Shown: one piece after another, positions 42,124-51,934 of the stretch
Numbering within the stretch: the stretch's first letter is position 1
How the letters are laid out: each line of letters begins with the position of its first letter
Assembly: GCA_965213595.1 (NCBI GenBank)
Contig: CBDBZO010000002.1
Coordinates: forward strand, 1,596,319-1,660,318
Direction of reading: 5' to 3'
Source: JBCCFC01 sp965213595
Lineage (GTDB): Bacteria; Chloroflexota; Anaerolineae; Caldilineales; Caldilineaceae
DNA length: 64,000 nt
The notes under the pieces: model-generated
Told to the model about the DNA's origin: nothing
The model's input: only the letters and a program-made list of their open reading frames with translations
Databases searched by the model: none
Translations under genes and position numbers: made by a program

Positions 42124-43106
42124 ACCCAAGTTGCTACCTTGAAAAGTTGCGTATAGTGGTAGAAAAAGTTGAAGAATCCATGAGGTTTCCGTACGATTTA
42201 CAGGCGACCAAACCGATAAATCAAACAGGAGAACCTCATGGACACGCAAATTATACTCGTCTACTGCCTGTGCGCCGATTTGCTCGACGCGTTGGATCAC
42301 CGTGAAGACAAGCAATGCCAAGTCAGCGACGCCGAAATCATGACCATCGGCATCGTGGCCGCGCTCAAATTTGGCGGCAACTACAACTCAGCGCGTTTGA
42401 TGCTCAAGGAACAGGGCTACATTCCGGGCATGTTGGGCAAAAGTCGCTTCAGTCGGCGACTGCATCGGGTCAAGCCCTACTTTCTGACACTCTTCAGCGT
42501 GCTGGGCGAATGCTGGAAAGCCGAAAGCGAGGAAAACATCTATGTCGTGGATACCTATCCCATCCCGGTTTGCGACAACATCCGCATTTCGCGCTGCCGC
42601 TTGTACCAGGATGAAGCCTATCGCGGCTACAAATCCAGCAAACGGCGCTACTTTTACGGTCTGAAAATCCACATGCTCGTCAGCGAAACGGGGCGACCCG
42701 TTGAATTTTTCCTCACCTGCGGCAGCTTCAGCGACACCACGGGACTGGAACTCTTCGATTTCGACCTGCCGTCGGGCTCCATGGTCCTCGGCGATAAAGC
42801 CTACAACCACTATGTCATCGAGGATATCCTGGAGGATAACGAGATTCACCTCTATCCGATTCGCAAGAAAAACTCGAAGCGCCCGCTCGCTGGCTGGATT
42901 CACTTTTTTCAGCATCACTACCGCCAGGCCGTGGAAACGGCGGGCAGCATGATTGAGCGTTTGTTGCCCAAGTCCATCCATGCCACCTCGACGGCTGGTT
43001 TCGAGTTGAAAGTCGTGCTCTTTTGCCTCGCCTCCAGCATCGCTTGGTTGCAACCTGCCTAGCCATCCGCTGTCTATGCGCAAAATCTACAGGTAGCAAC
43101 TTGGGT
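42124..43106 (+). mobile_element. IS982-family insertion sequence (983 bp)
   Basis: The perfect 16-bp terminal inverted repeats are ACCCAAGTTGCTACCT (42124-42139) and its complement (43091-43106). The 5-bp target duplication TAGTA lies at 42119-42123 and 43107-43111. It is inserted in intergenic DNA between two hairpins. Confidence 0.92.
42238..43062 (+). CDS. IS982-family transposase
   Basis: This 274-residue DDE transposase has VSDAEIMTIGIVAALKFGGN near the N-terminus, YVVDTYPIPVCDNIRISRC (first Asp), SGSMVLGDKAYNHYVIED (second Asp) and the downstream AVETAGSMIERLLPKSIHA (Glu). The single intact frame, ending just inside the right terminal repeat, suggests an intact element. Confidence 0.93.
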   Translation: MDTQIILVYCLCADLLDALDHREDKQCQVSDAEIMTIGIVAALKFGGNYNSARLMLKEQGYIPGMLGKSRFSRRLHRVKPYFLTLFSVLGECWKAESEENIYVVDTYPIPVCDNIRISRCRLYQDEAYRGYKSSKRRYFYGLKIHMLVSETGRPVEFFLTCGSFSDTTGLELFDFDLPSGSMVLGDKAYNHYVIEDILEDNEIHLYPIRKKNSKRPLAGWIHFFQHHYRQAVETAGSMIERLLPKSIHATSTAGFELKVVLFCLASSIAWLQPA

Positions 43107-43130
43107 TAGTAGTTCACAATTGTTGTATCA

Positions 43131-43170
43131 AAGCGCGGAGTTTGCACGTGGGCGTGCGAACTCCGCGCTT
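43131..43170. terminator. Hairpin downstream of the surface repeat protein
   Basis: AAGCGCGGAGTTTGCACG and CGTGCGAACTCCGCGCTT pair at 17 of 18 positions across a 4-base loop. It lies 34 bases past the stop of the minus-strand surface protein gene, so it is a reasonable terminator, although the T-run is weak. Confidence 0.6.
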
Positions 43171-43203
43171 GCGCTTGACCTTCCTGAACTGCTATTTGGT
43201 TGT

Positions 43204-46089
43204 TTATCGCGTCACGAGCGGCAGATAGATGGCGCGGGCGCTGGCGGGTAAGGAATCGAGATAGTCTGGGAGGCGGTTGCCGTTGCGATCGGCGGCCCCC
43301 TCCACCCGGTCGGGGATGCCGTCGCCGTCGCTGTCCGTCGAGTCCGAGCCCTGGTAGCGGATCGTCACGGCCTGCGCCTGCCCCTCGCCGATGGTGACGG
43401 GGCCCACGCGCTCCCTGGCGGGGGCAACTTCCACCGTGATCGCGCCCGTGCCCCCAATGCGAAGCGGGTTGGGCAGCAGCAGGCCATATTCGCCAACGGC
43501 CACGTCGTCGGCCTCGATCACGCCGCTGGCGTCCGTGTTTAGCACGCGCCCGCGCCCGGTGTGCACGTCCGCGGGCACAATCTGCACCGGCACATTGGCC
43601 AGGCCCGGCTCGGCGCTGTCACGCTGGCCGTCGCCGTTGACATCGTAGTAAATCGCAACGCGCAGCGTGCCCGCCGGCGGCGCGAACTCAACCCGCACGC
43701 CGTCGCGGCCCAGCGCGCGCACGGGGGCGGTGGGATTGCCCGTCGGCCCGGCCGACGCTTCCGTGAGAGCCGTCCACAGCGCGTTGGTTTCCACGCTTTG
43801 CGTAATCGAAGTTGTAAAGGTAAAGCCAGCGGCAACTGTATCGAGCGTTTCGCCTGTCGCCAGCGGCAGCGCGCCGAGGTCGATCTCGCCCAGCGTGTTG
43901 TGCTGCAGCGCGTGCACGTTCAGCGGCAGCGGGCCCGTGTTTTGCAGCGTGAAGCAGTGGTAGACGGTCTGCACCTGCTCCAGCCGCAGCGATTGCGCGC
44001 TGCCGCAGGACGCAGGCTCCAGGCTCACCGTCTCCGTCAGCACAATCGAGGGCACGAGCACGGCGCGGCTGGCGCTGGCAACGGCGCGCGGACCGTCGGG
44101 CCCAAAGGCCGTCCAGGTGGCGGTGGCAATTTGCGTTTCCGAAACGATAGCCGTGGTGGTGAAGAGACCCTGGCTGGCGGGCGCGAGCGCAAAGGGCTCG
44201 TTGCGCTGCAGCGTCCCCAGCACGCTATCAAAAATCGTGTGCTGGGGCAGGGGGACTTGCCCCGTGTTGGTGACGCGATAGCAGTAGGCCACCGCCGTGC
44301 CCGCTTCCACCACCAGCGTCTCCTCGCCCACTTCACAGGGAGCACCCGCGCTGGCTGGCGCAGCCAGGACATCGAGCATGATAGACGGCGTACGCACGCT
44401 CGCTTGGGCGCTGGCGGTGACGACGATGTCCGGCACGCCGGGATCGGCGACGGGCTGGGTGGCCGTGTAGACGGCGCGGCTCTCGATGTCTCCCTGTGCC
44501 GGAACGGGCTCAAACGCGCGCGGCAGCCCAAGCGACGCCAGCGTGTCGTTGTCCAGCAGCAGCGTTTCGCCGGGGGCCAGCGCATACTCAAAGCTGCCCT
44601 TCAGCCCCGCGGCGGGCACGTCGATGGCGTGCTGCGTCAGGGGAACCCCGCCTGTATTTTCCAGGGCAAGACAGAAGCGCACCGGCGTGCCGGCCGTTGT
44701 GGTGAGCTCGGCTTCGTTGCAGAGCGAGGGCGGGTTGGCGCTGGGGTCGACGCCGTGGCGCAGCGCGACCGCCGCTACGTTGATGCGCACGCGGTCGCTG
44801 GCGCTGGCGCTTTCGCGCTCCCCGTTCTGCGCCGCCGTGTAGGCCGTCCACGTGACGGTGTTCTCCAGACTTTGCTGCAGCACGGCATCGCGCACAATTT
44901 GGACGCTTTCGCCCGGTGATACGCCAATCGCCCGCTCCTCCAGCACCACGCCGCCCTGATCGTCGCGCACGGTGTGGCTTTCCAGCTCCGTCAACCCTTG
45001 GTTGGTGACTTCGTAGCAGAAGTAGACGAGCTCGCCGGGCGCAATGTCCAACGCCTGGCCGCTGGTGCACTCCGGCGTGCGCCCCGTCGTGGCCCGCACG
45101 CCGATGGCGGAAGGCACCACAATGATCGAGGCGGCATCGCTGGCCTGGACGGCGCTGCTGCCGCCCTGATCCGGCGACAGCGCACGCCACGTGCCCGCGC
45201 TGCTGCGGCTTTCGCGCGCGGTTTCCTCGATCACGATGCCCGCGTCCACCGTGTTGAAGGTTTCGCCGGGTTCGAGATCGAGCGGGTAATTTTCCAGCAC
45301 CGTGCCCTTGAGCTCATCGGTGAGCGTGTGGTTTTCCAGCGCGTAACCGCCCGTGTTGCGCACTTGATAGCAGTAGTAGACTTTCGTCCCCGGCGCCACC
45401 TGAATGCTCGAGCTGATGCCGCAGACCGCCGGATCGGTGCTCACGGTCTTCGTCACGTCCAGGGCGGCCGGCGGGCGTGAGACGACGGCCGTGCCCTCGT
45501 CGATCAAGTCAATCGACCCATCATCGTTGCGCGCGCGCCACGTCACCGTGTTGACGGTTGTGCGCGTAATTGTTACCATTTCGGGGAAGAGCGTCCACAG
45601 CGGCGTCTGCTCATCGCTGAGCGTGTAGGACCATTCCACAAAGTAGGCCAGCACCGGATCGTAAATTTCGTGCTGCGTCACCGTCACATCGCCCTCAAGG
45701 GTGATGATAAAGCAATACTGCACGTCCGTCGGCTGGGTGATGGTGAGGGCGGTGGTGCTGGCGCAGACGTTGGGCTGCGTGCCCACGGTCTTGGTCACGG
45801 TGAGGCGCGGCGCATTGGGATCGCTCTCGGCGTTGACGAAATCGGGGGCGGGGGGCCAGTCCGAGGGGTTGCCGCCCGCGGCCTCCAGTTCGGCGCGCGT
45901 CAGCGAAGACGGGGGCAGCGGCACGGGGGTGGGCTGGCGCTGGGCACGGGTGGCCGCGTCGGTCTGCCCCAGCGTCGCGGCGGGGGCAGCCTGGGCCGAT
46001 TCGCCCAGCAGCGCAAAGGCGGTGCAGAGCAGCAGGAGCATCAGCGTTGCGCCGAGCGACAAAGCGGCGGTGAGTCGAATGTGTGACAT
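43204..46089 (-). CDS. Large secreted repeat protein (DUF11-like modules, SdrD_B-like domain)
   Basis: This 961-residue protein has a signal peptide (LGATLMLLLLCTAFALLGES). Six or so ~115-residue modules follow, each starting with a V-T-K-T-V-x-T-x-P-x-V-C-like segment and containing YCYQVRNTGGYALENHTLTD-like motifs with paired cysteines. A Cna-B/SdrD_B-like domain follows (GTLRVAIYYDVNGDGQRD), then a calcium-binding DSDGDGIPDRVEG stretch. It ends AIYLPLVTR, a short terminal motif I associate with exported Chloroflexota proteins. It is probably a surface or extracellular adhesin-like protein. Confidence 0.82.
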   Translation of the reverse strand: MSHIRLTAALSLGATLMLLLLCTAFALLGESAQAAPAATLGQTDAATRAQRQPTPVPLPPSSLTRAELEAAGGNPSDWPPAPDFVNAESDPNAPRLTVTKTVGTQPNVCASTTALTITQPTDVQYCFIITLEGDVTVTQHEIYDPVLAYFVEWSYTLSDEQTPLWTLFPEMVTITRTTVNTVTWRARNDDGSIDLIDEGTAVVSRPPAALDVTKTVSTDPAVCGISSSIQVAPGTKVYYCYQVRNTGGYALENHTLTDELKGTVLENYPLDLEPGETFNTVDAGIVIEETARESRSSAGTWRALSPDQGGSSAVQASDAASIIVVPSAIGVRATTGRTPECTSGQALDIAPGELVYFCYEVTNQGLTELESHTVRDDQGGVVLEERAIGVSPGESVQIVRDAVLQQSLENTVTWTAYTAAQNGERESASASDRVRINVAAVALRHGVDPSANPPSLCNEAELTTTAGTPVRFCLALENTGGVPLTQHAIDVPAAGLKGSFEYALAPGETLLLDNDTLASLGLPRAFEPVPAQGDIESRAVYTATQPVADPGVPDIVVTASAQASVRTPSIMLDVLAAPASAGAPCEVGEETLVVEAGTAVAYCYRVTNTGQVPLPQHTIFDSVLGTLQRNEPFALAPASQGLFTTTAIVSETQIATATWTAFGPDGPRAVASASRAVLVPSIVLTETVSLEPASCGSAQSLRLEQVQTVYHCFTLQNTGPLPLNVHALQHNTLGEIDLGALPLATGETLDTVAAGFTFTTSITQSVETNALWTALTEASAGPTGNPTAPVRALGRDGVRVEFAPPAGTLRVAIYYDVNGDGQRDSAEPGLANVPVQIVPADVHTGRGRVLNTDASGVIEADDVAVGEYGLLLPNPLRIGGTGAITVEVAPARERVGPVTIGEGQAQAVTIRYQGSDSTDSDGDGIPDRVEGAADRNGNRLPDYLDSLPASARAIYLPLVTR

Positions 46090-46311
46090 CGATGGGTGTC
46101 TGGGCTACATTGGGCGGTGGTGAGCACTGTCTAGAACGTTTGCCTACGACAGGTAACCAAAACCCATACGGCTGCCATGCGCAACGGGATGGTCGGCAAG
46201 TTGAATGGGCGCCATCTCAAAATACTCGGTGAATCGATGTGGCGTCGTCGCCCAAAATGCCAAGAAAGGCTGCCAAACTGGGCGGAAACCGCCATCTTCT
46301 TGGGTAAATAC

Positions 46312-46340
46312 AGCATAGCGAATCGACCAGCCCCTGTCAA
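46312..46340 (-). promoter_or_regulatory. Good sigma70-type promoter for the surface protein gene
   Basis: On the minus strand TTGACA (46335-46340) and TATGCT (46312-46317) are separated by 17 bases. It reads towards the gene at 46089 and would give an untranslated leader of about 215 bases. The rest of the divergent 313-bp gap to xseA holds no gene. Confidence 0.6.
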
Positions 46341-46402
46341 TTTTACTATAGCGACGTGCTTAGGTATAGTTGCTGTAGTTCAAAAGATGAAAGCAGCAAT
46401 TT

Positions 46403-47626
46403 GTGGAACCACTTTCGATCACGGCCTTAACTACCCATATCGTCTCGCTCTTTGAGCAGGATGCCACGCTGCGCGACGTGTGGCTCACCGGCGAGGTGGG
46501 CACGTGGAAGCGCGCGGCCAGCGGCCACATCTACTTCACGCTCAAGGACCAGGGCGCAACCGTCAACGCCGTGATGTGGCGGGGCAGCGCGCGTGCCCAC
46601 GGCTGGCTGCCGCAGGCGGGCGATCAGGTGCTGGCCCACGGCTATGTGGGCGTTTACCCCGAACGGGGCGCGTATCAGCTCTACGCCAATCGGCTGCAGC
46701 CCGCCGGGCGCGGGCAGCTCCACGCCCAATTTGAGGCGCTCAAGGCGACGCTGGCGGCGCAGGGGCTCTTTGACCCGGAGCGCAAGCGAGCCGTGCCCGG
46801 CGCCGCCCGCCGCATCGGCGTCGTCACCAGCCCGGACGCGGCGGCCCTGCGCGACATCTTGCGCGTGCTGGCCGAGCGCTGGCCGCCGGCGGAGGTGCTG
46901 CTCTTTGGCACGCTCGTGCAGGGCAGCGAAGCGCCGCCGCAAATCGTGCGTGCGCTCGCGGCGGCTAATCGCTACCACGAACAGGCGCAGCCACTGGACG
47001 TGATTCTGCTCGCGCGCGGCGGCGGCAGCCTGGAAGACCTGTGGGCCTTTAACGACGAGCGGGTGGCGCGCGCCGTGGCCGAGAGCGTGCTGCCCGTGGT
47101 GGTGGGCGTGGGCCACGAGACGGACTTTACGATTGCCGACTTTGTGGCGGACCTGCGCGCGCCCACGCCCACCGCCGCCGCCGCCGCCGTCGTGCCGGAT
47201 CGGGTGGACGTGCGCGAGGGGCTCGTCGCCGCCCAGCGCTGGCTGGCGCGCCGGGCGGACGGGACGCTGGCAGCCGAACGCCGCGCGCTGGATGGCGCGG
47301 CCCAGCGCTTGCGCCGCCTCCACCCCCAGCGCCAGCTCGACCGCGACCGGCAGCGGCTAGACGATTACGGCCAGCGCCTAAACCGGGCCGCGCAACGTCT
47401 GCTGCGTCGACGCCGCGAGCAGCAGCGGTCGGCGCTGCAGGAGCTGGAGGCGCTCAATCCGCAGCGCGTGCTCCAGCGCGGCTACAGCATCGTCCAGCGC
47501 ACGGGCGCGCCAGCCGGCCCCGCCGAAATCATCAGCGCGCCGGCACAGGTGCAGCGCGACGAAGAGTTGACTGTGCGCGCAGCGGGCGGCGCCTATCGCG
47601 TGCGCGTGACGGAAGCAGAACGTTAA
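46403..47626 (+). CDS. xseA: Exodeoxyribonuclease VII large subunit
   Basis: XseA with XseB degrades single-stranded DNA to short oligonucleotides in repair. The N-terminal OB fold covers residues ~1-100 (VWLTGEVGTWKRAASGHIYF). The core shows IGVVTSPDAAALRDI, VILLARGGGSLEDLWAFND and VVVGVGHETDFTIADFVADL, which are the family's most conserved blocks. A basic coiled region and a C-terminal QRGYSIV follow. The start is a GTG at 46403, the first start before conserved sequence. It has 407 residues. xseB does not follow, because the next gene encodes a lipoprotein. Confidence 0.95.
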   Translation: MEPLSITALTTHIVSLFEQDATLRDVWLTGEVGTWKRAASGHIYFTLKDQGATVNAVMWRGSARAHGWLPQAGDQVLAHGYVGVYPERGAYQLYANRLQPAGRGQLHAQFEALKATLAAQGLFDPERKRAVPGAARRIGVVTSPDAAALRDILRVLAERWPPAEVLLFGTLVQGSEAPPQIVRALAAANRYHEQAQPLDVILLARGGGSLEDLWAFNDERVARAVAESVLPVVVGVGHETDFTIADFVADLRAPTPTAAAAAVVPDRVDVREGLVAAQRWLARRADGTLAAERRALDGAAQRLRRLHPQRQLDRDRQRLDDYGQRLNRAAQRLLRRRREQQRSALQELEALNPQRVLQRGYSIVQRTGAPAGPAEIISAPAQVQRDEELTVRAAGGAYRVRVTEAER

Positions 47627-47703
47627 CGACAAACGTTGTTAACGACAAACATTAGCAACAGCTGACACAGCCTTTATTTTTCCAGCAATTCAACGAAATC
47701 ACT

Positions 47704-49002
47704 ATGCACTACAACACACCACGACTCACTTTTTTACACAGCCTCTTTTCACATCGCCTCTTTTTACACGGCCCTGCGCGGCTGGCGGCGCTGATGCTGC
47801 TGATCTTGGTGCTCAGCGGCTGTGGCCTGCTCGGCCGCGGCGACACGGGCGAAGTGGCGGAGGCCGAAGCTCCCGCCATCCCAGCCGTCGCCACCTTTAC
47901 CCCCACGCCCGAAGGCGGCGCCCCCACCGCGACAGCGGAGGCCGTGATTCTCCCCAGCGAGCCCGCAGCCGATGCAGAGGCCGATGAAGCAGAGGCCGAT
48001 GAAAGCGTCGAGGAGGCGCAGGCGGATGAGCCAACAGCAGAAACTGCGGAGACAGAGGCGACCACGGACACGGAGACGGCCAGCGCGGACTCCCTCACCG
48101 AGACGGCGTCGGTTTCCGAAACGACCGCATCAACGTCCGATGCCACGGACGCCGGCACGGCGGACGAATCCGCGGCGGAACAGCCCGCAGCGGAACAATC
48201 CACAGACAATGCAGCGCCAGCGCTCTTCATCACGGGGGAGACCGTAAACGTGCGCCTGGGGCCGGGGATTGAGTACGGGCTGGTCAGCTCGGTCAATCAG
48301 GGGCAGGAGTTCGAGATCACCGGGCGCAATCCGCTGGGTGATTGGTGGCAAATTTGCTGCACCAACGGGCAGACGGGCTGGGTCTTTGGGCAGCTGGTCC
48401 GCGTGGAAAATGCGGGCGACGTCTCGATTGCACAGGACATTCCGCCCGCGCCGGTGGCCGTTGCCCCCGCGCCCGCCGCGCCCCAGCCCGCGCCGGTGAA
48501 GCCTGCCCCCGCCCCGGCAGAACCTGCGCCCGAAGCGCCCGCCGAAGAGCCCGCTCCTGAGGAGCCCGCCGCCGAGGAACCGGCCCCCGCGCCCGCCACC
48601 GATCCCTGTGCCGCCATCGGCGGCGACGGCTGCAAATTCCGCGCCACGGTCGGCCCCCAGTTTGGCCCCAACGCGGGCGAGCTGCACCTGACGCTCTGGT
48701 TTGTGCACAGCGGGCGCGGCAACGAATCGCAGGGCAGCTACTTTATCGGCCTGGAGAAGGATGGCCAAGCCGTTGACGTGCCGGACAGCGTGCGCAGCGT
48801 TACGGGTGAGGCGAGAAGTTCAGCGCTCGGCCAGTTTAATTACGACTACAGAGTCGCCGCGGGCAATCTGCCCGGCGGTAGCCTTGCGGGAACCTACACC
48901 ATGTGGGTCATCGACGGCGTGGGCGAGCGCGATAGCCAGAACATCACCTTCACTGTGCCGGAGGGCCAGGGCGAAGTCCACGTGGTCTGGGACCAGGGGT
49001 AG
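47704..49002 (+). CDS. SH3-domain lipoprotein with acidic/Pro-rich linkers
   Basis: This 432-residue exported lipoprotein has a long N-region, a hydrophobic core and the lipobox LVLSGC, with lipidated Cys40. A ~130-residue Ala/Glu/Thr-rich linker leads to a bacterial SH3 domain (ETVNVRLGPGIEYGLVSSVN... WWQICCTNGQTGWV). A Pro/Ala/Glu linker then leads to a C-terminal domain of unknown type (FRATVGPQFGPNAGELHLTL... GTYTMWVIDGVGERD). The SH3 domain suggests cell-wall or envelope glycan binding. It is separated from xseA by 77 bases containing two TTAACGACAAAC repeats. Confidence 0.85.
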   Translation: MHYNTPRLTFLHSLFSHRLFLHGPARLAALMLLILVLSGCGLLGRGDTGEVAEAEAPAIPAVATFTPTPEGGAPTATAEAVILPSEPAADAEADEAEADESVEEAQADEPTAETAETEATTDTETASADSLTETASVSETTASTSDATDAGTADESAAEQPAAEQSTDNAAPALFITGETVNVRLGPGIEYGLVSSVNQGQEFEITGRNPLGDWWQICCTNGQTGWVFGQLVRVENAGDVSIAQDIPPAPVAVAPAPAAPQPAPVKPAPAPAEPAPEAPAEEPAPEEPAAEEPAPAPATDPCAAIGGDGCKFRATVGPQFGPNAGELHLTLWFVHSGRGNESQGSYFIGLEKDGQAVDVPDSVRSVTGEARSSALGQFNYDYRVAAGNLPGGSLAGTYTMWVIDGVGERDSQNITFTVPEGQGEVHVVWDQG

Positions 49003-49020
49003 GCCGCCCGGCTTGCCGCG

Positions 49021-49180
49021 CTAGTGCGGCGTCAATTGAAAATTCTTGGGCGTTCCCGCCCTCATCCCCAACCCTTCTCCCATCCTGGGAGAAGGGAGCT
49101 AGAAAGTCCCCCTCCCCCAGGATGGGAGAGGGGCTAGGGATGAGGGCGCTTTACCCAAAAACTTTTCGATGCTCCCCTAG
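49021..49180. repeat. CTAG-ended inverted-repeat element with double palindromic core
   Basis: The left end CTAGTGCGGCGTCAATTGAA and the right end TTTTCGATGCTCCCCTAG are imperfect inverted repeats that continue into TTCTTGGG / CCCAAAAA. The core has two CTCCCATCCTGGGAG-type palindromes. The right-end CTAG is the target duplication of the adjoining IS701, so that element landed at or beside the end of this repeat. Confidence 0.6.
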
Positions 49181-50680
49181 TACTACAACGAGACTTGGGA
49201 ATAGGGGTCGAGTTGCGGAAGGCGGTTTTTTCGATGAGAGCGGTAGGCAGCATGATTGCGACGTTGGCGATAGTGGACAATATCCAGGGCGAGTTGGGCA
49301 TCGAGTTCAGGTTTGGGTAGGGTGGATTGCAGCAAGAGAAGAGTTTGGGGCAAGGTGAGCGCAGGGGCTTTTTCTTTAAGTCGCAGTTTAAGGCGAACCA
49401 AAAAGAAATGGGCCAGGATAACCAGGGTCATGTGATGATGCCAACCCGTCCAGGAGCGGACCTGGTAGTCACCCATGCCGAGTTCTTGCTTGCCTTGCTC
49501 AAAGCAGGATTCGACCGGCCAGCGCATTCCGCTTAACCAGGCGAAGGTCTGAATCGTTGTCTCAAGCGGTGCGTTGGAGAGAAAATACTTCATCTCGCCG
49601 GTGGTCCGGTTGTGGCGCAAGACAAGCCAGACATCTGGGCCAGGGAGCGACTGGCGAACCGCCACAACGCGCAGGCAGGCAAAGTCTGCCAGGAGTGGGC
49701 CTTTGCTGCCTTCCTTAATTTTGAGGCGCTGCCAGGCGAAGGCGGGCAAGATCTGCGCGATGGCCGCCACGGTGAGCGCATCGGGTTCCCCCTCGACCAG
49801 ACGCAGGCGAGTGGGCGGTCGCCCTTGACCAGACCAGGTGGGAACGGCTGTGGCGGGTCGCGCTAGCCAGACGCGTGTATCCCAATCGACTTCCGCGAAG
49901 TAAGAGACAAAGTCGCCGACCGTATCCAGAAAGTGGGTGTCTCGCCCAAAGGCAGCATCACAGGTCAGCCAGCGATAGGGCAAGCTGCCTTCGGCCTCAA
50001 TCGCTTGGAGCATTTCGGCGGCCAACTGCGGCTTGGTTTGGAAGTGGACATCGTCTGGCACGCCACATTTCTTGCGTCGTTCGGCATAGGCTTCCTCTTC
50101 CACCCATTCCTGTGGCAGATAGAGACGACGGTCCAACAGCGTATACCCTTCGCTACCTGCATAGCTCACAAAGACACCGGCCTGACAGTTGGCCACCTTG
50201 CCTAACTCGCCACACATCTGCCGTTTCACGCCCACCGACTCCGTGCCTTGTTTGGGGAAATCACTGCCGTCTACGATGAGCACGCCGTTCTCTTCGCCTA
50301 AGTCCCGGCTCACTTCTTGCCAGTGCCGGCGCAGGATCGCTTCGTCTGACCACGCGCCTTGACCAAGAAACTGTTGGCTGGCGCGAATCGCATTCGGATT
50401 GTCGCCTTCAAACTGTAAAACCATGGATTCCACCGATTTGTTCTCTATCTCGGACAGCAGGCCCTTCAGATATTTCTCGCTCTCGACTCGCTGTTCTCTG
50501 CGCTTGAACAGACCTGCATAAATGGCGTGATACGCTTGCAACTCCGGCAGAAGCTCTCGTTCAATCTCTGCAACGCTTAAGGTCAGCTTTGGTGTTGTTG
50601 TGATGACTTGGCTCATGGAAAATGCCTCCTTACGGAGTATTTTCCTCATCAGCGCCCTTTTTCAAAGTCTCGTTGTAGTA
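49181..50680 (-). mobile_element. IS701-family insertion sequence (1500 bp)
   Basis: The terminal inverted repeats TACTACAACGAGACTT (49181-49196) and its exact complement (50665-50680) are flanked by CTAG on both sides (49177-49180, 50681-50684). A 4-bp YTAR duplication is typical of the family. Confidence 0.93.
49183..50616 (-). CDS. IS701-family transposase
   Basis: This 477-residue DDE transposase has the signatures GVLIVDGSDFPKQGTESVGV (first Asp), YRWLTCDAAFGRDTHFLD (second Asp) and MRWPVESCFEQGKQELGMGD (Glu in W-P-x-E). The ATG at 50616 gives MSQVITTTPKL; an upstream ATG adds 11 residues. The frame is intact to within the terminal repeat. Confidence 0.93.
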   Translation of the reverse strand: MSQVITTTPKLTLSVAEIERELLPELQAYHAIYAGLFKRREQRVESEKYLKGLLSEIENKSVESMVLQFEGDNPNAIRASQQFLGQGAWSDEAILRRHWQEVSRDLGEENGVLIVDGSDFPKQGTESVGVKRQMCGELGKVANCQAGVFVSYAGSEGYTLLDRRLYLPQEWVEEEAYAERRKKCGVPDDVHFQTKPQLAAEMLQAIEAEGSLPYRWLTCDAAFGRDTHFLDTVGDFVSYFAEVDWDTRVWLARPATAVPTWSGQGRPPTRLRLVEGEPDALTVAAIAQILPAFAWQRLKIKEGSKGPLLADFACLRVVAVRQSLPGPDVWLVLRHNRTTGEMKYFLSNAPLETTIQTFAWLSGMRWPVESCFEQGKQELGMGDYQVRSWTGWHHHMTLVILAHFFLVRLKLRLKEKAPALTLPQTLLLLQSTLPKPELDAQLALDIVHYRQRRNHAAYRSHRKNRLPQLDPYSQVSL

Positions 50681-50857
50681 CTAGTCCGCAAGGTCATAAG
50701 TTTCCAGGCAATTGTAGCCACGCGTCACCATCAAATCAACCGGCTTCCAGCCGGTTTCCCCAAGCAAGCCGGTGGCGTCGTCTTGAGCCTGTCGAAGGGG
50801 CCTCCGCCACCAGCGGCGCACGAATCGCTTGCTTCTTTGCGCCCAACCCTCCTTGAT

Positions 50858-51892
50858 CTAGTGCTCAGTCCCGGCTTCTGCCCCATTCAATAGATATTCG
50901 ACGCTGCGCCAAATTGCCGTATCCATCAGCAGCAGCTGCTGCTCGGCGGGCGTCTCCGGGTGGTTGTTGCGGATCTCCAGGGTGAGCAGGGGCACAGCTC
51001 GCTGCAACTCTTCAAAGAGGCTGCTTTTCATGCGCGGATGCAGCTGCAGCCGATCCGACCACGTATTGAGCAAGCCCTGGCGCAGCTCCCGGCGCGGCTG
51101 CCCGCCCACGCCGGCCCACGCCTCGTTGAGCGCTTCGGCCCACTGCCGATTGTACGACTGCCGAGCCCCCGGCAGCGTCGCCTGTATCTCCGGCAGAATC
51201 GCTTCGCAATCTTCCTCTCGCCCCTCAAATTCGGTCTGGTGGATGCTGAGAATCTGATCGTAGGCGTACTGGCTGCGCAGCTGCTGAATCAGCTTTACCA
51301 GCGAGGCCCGCTCGTCGTAGCGCCCCGGCTCGACGTAGGCCTGCTCGCTCACCTGCTCGTAAACCAGGCCCAGCCGAGTCGGCACTTGCTCGGCCATTGA
51401 AAAAGCCGCCACGCGCTTGAAGCGCTCCCACCGCGGCTTTTTAGCTTCGTCGCTGTAGAGCTCGCCGATGCCAAAGACCATGTTGATAAATTCACGGTTG
51501 TTGTAGCGTCGGCCCTCCCAGTAGGGTTCGGGGCAGCGGGCGCGACCAAAGGGGTTGGCGTCGGGCATAAAGGTGAGGACCGCGCGCTGCAGGATCGGCT
51601 CGCGCAGGAGGGTGCTTGGTGTGCCGTCGAGGTGGTGGCCGGTGAGCAGCTGCTGGATAAAATTCATGCAGCCCGCCGTGCCCGCGGGTTCGTGGGCGTG
51701 GGGGACGTAGAAGAGATGCTTGCGCTTTCCCTCCTCGGGCACGTTCCGATTCGTAACGGTTAGCGCATAAACTTTGTGCTGGGTGTACTGTTTCACAAAT
51801 GCCACGTCCAGCAGACGAGGAAACTCGCGCTCCCACTGGGCAACTTGTGCATCCACCTGCCAGGGATAGACCAGCCAGTCCCGTCGCTCCAT
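50858..51892 (-). CDS. M14-like zinc carboxypeptidase family protein
   Basis: This 344-residue protein has a likely zinc site: His and Glu in FYVPHAHEPAGT, a later His in ILSIHQTEFEG, and a probable catalytic Glu in PLLTLEIRNN. This resembles M14 carboxypeptidases of the deacylase-like branch. DANPFGRARCPEPYWEGRRYN matches the substrate-binding segment (N-P-x-G-x-x-R-C). The ATG at 51892 follows AGGAGA at 4 bases, which is better than the ATG 14 codons upstream. No signal peptide is present, so it is probably cytoplasmic. The substrate is unknown. Confidence 0.78.
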   Translation of the reverse strand: MERRDWLVYPWQVDAQVAQWEREFPRLLDVAFVKQYTQHKVYALTVTNRNVPEEGKRKHLFYVPHAHEPAGTAGCMNFIQQLLTGHHLDGTPSTLLREPILQRAVLTFMPDANPFGRARCPEPYWEGRRYNNREFINMVFGIGELYSDEAKKPRWERFKRVAAFSMAEQVPTRLGLVYEQVSEQAYVEPGRYDERASLVKLIQQLRSQYAYDQILSIHQTEFEGREEDCEAILPEIQATLPGARQSYNRQWAEALNEAWAGVGGQPRRELRQGLLNTWSDRLQLHPRMKSSLFEELQRAVPLLTLEIRNNHPETPAEQQLLLMDTAIWRSVEYLLNGAEAGTEH

Positions 51893-51934
51893 GTTGTCTC
51901 CTCGCGCGTGATAGTGCAGCAGCTTTAAATTCAC

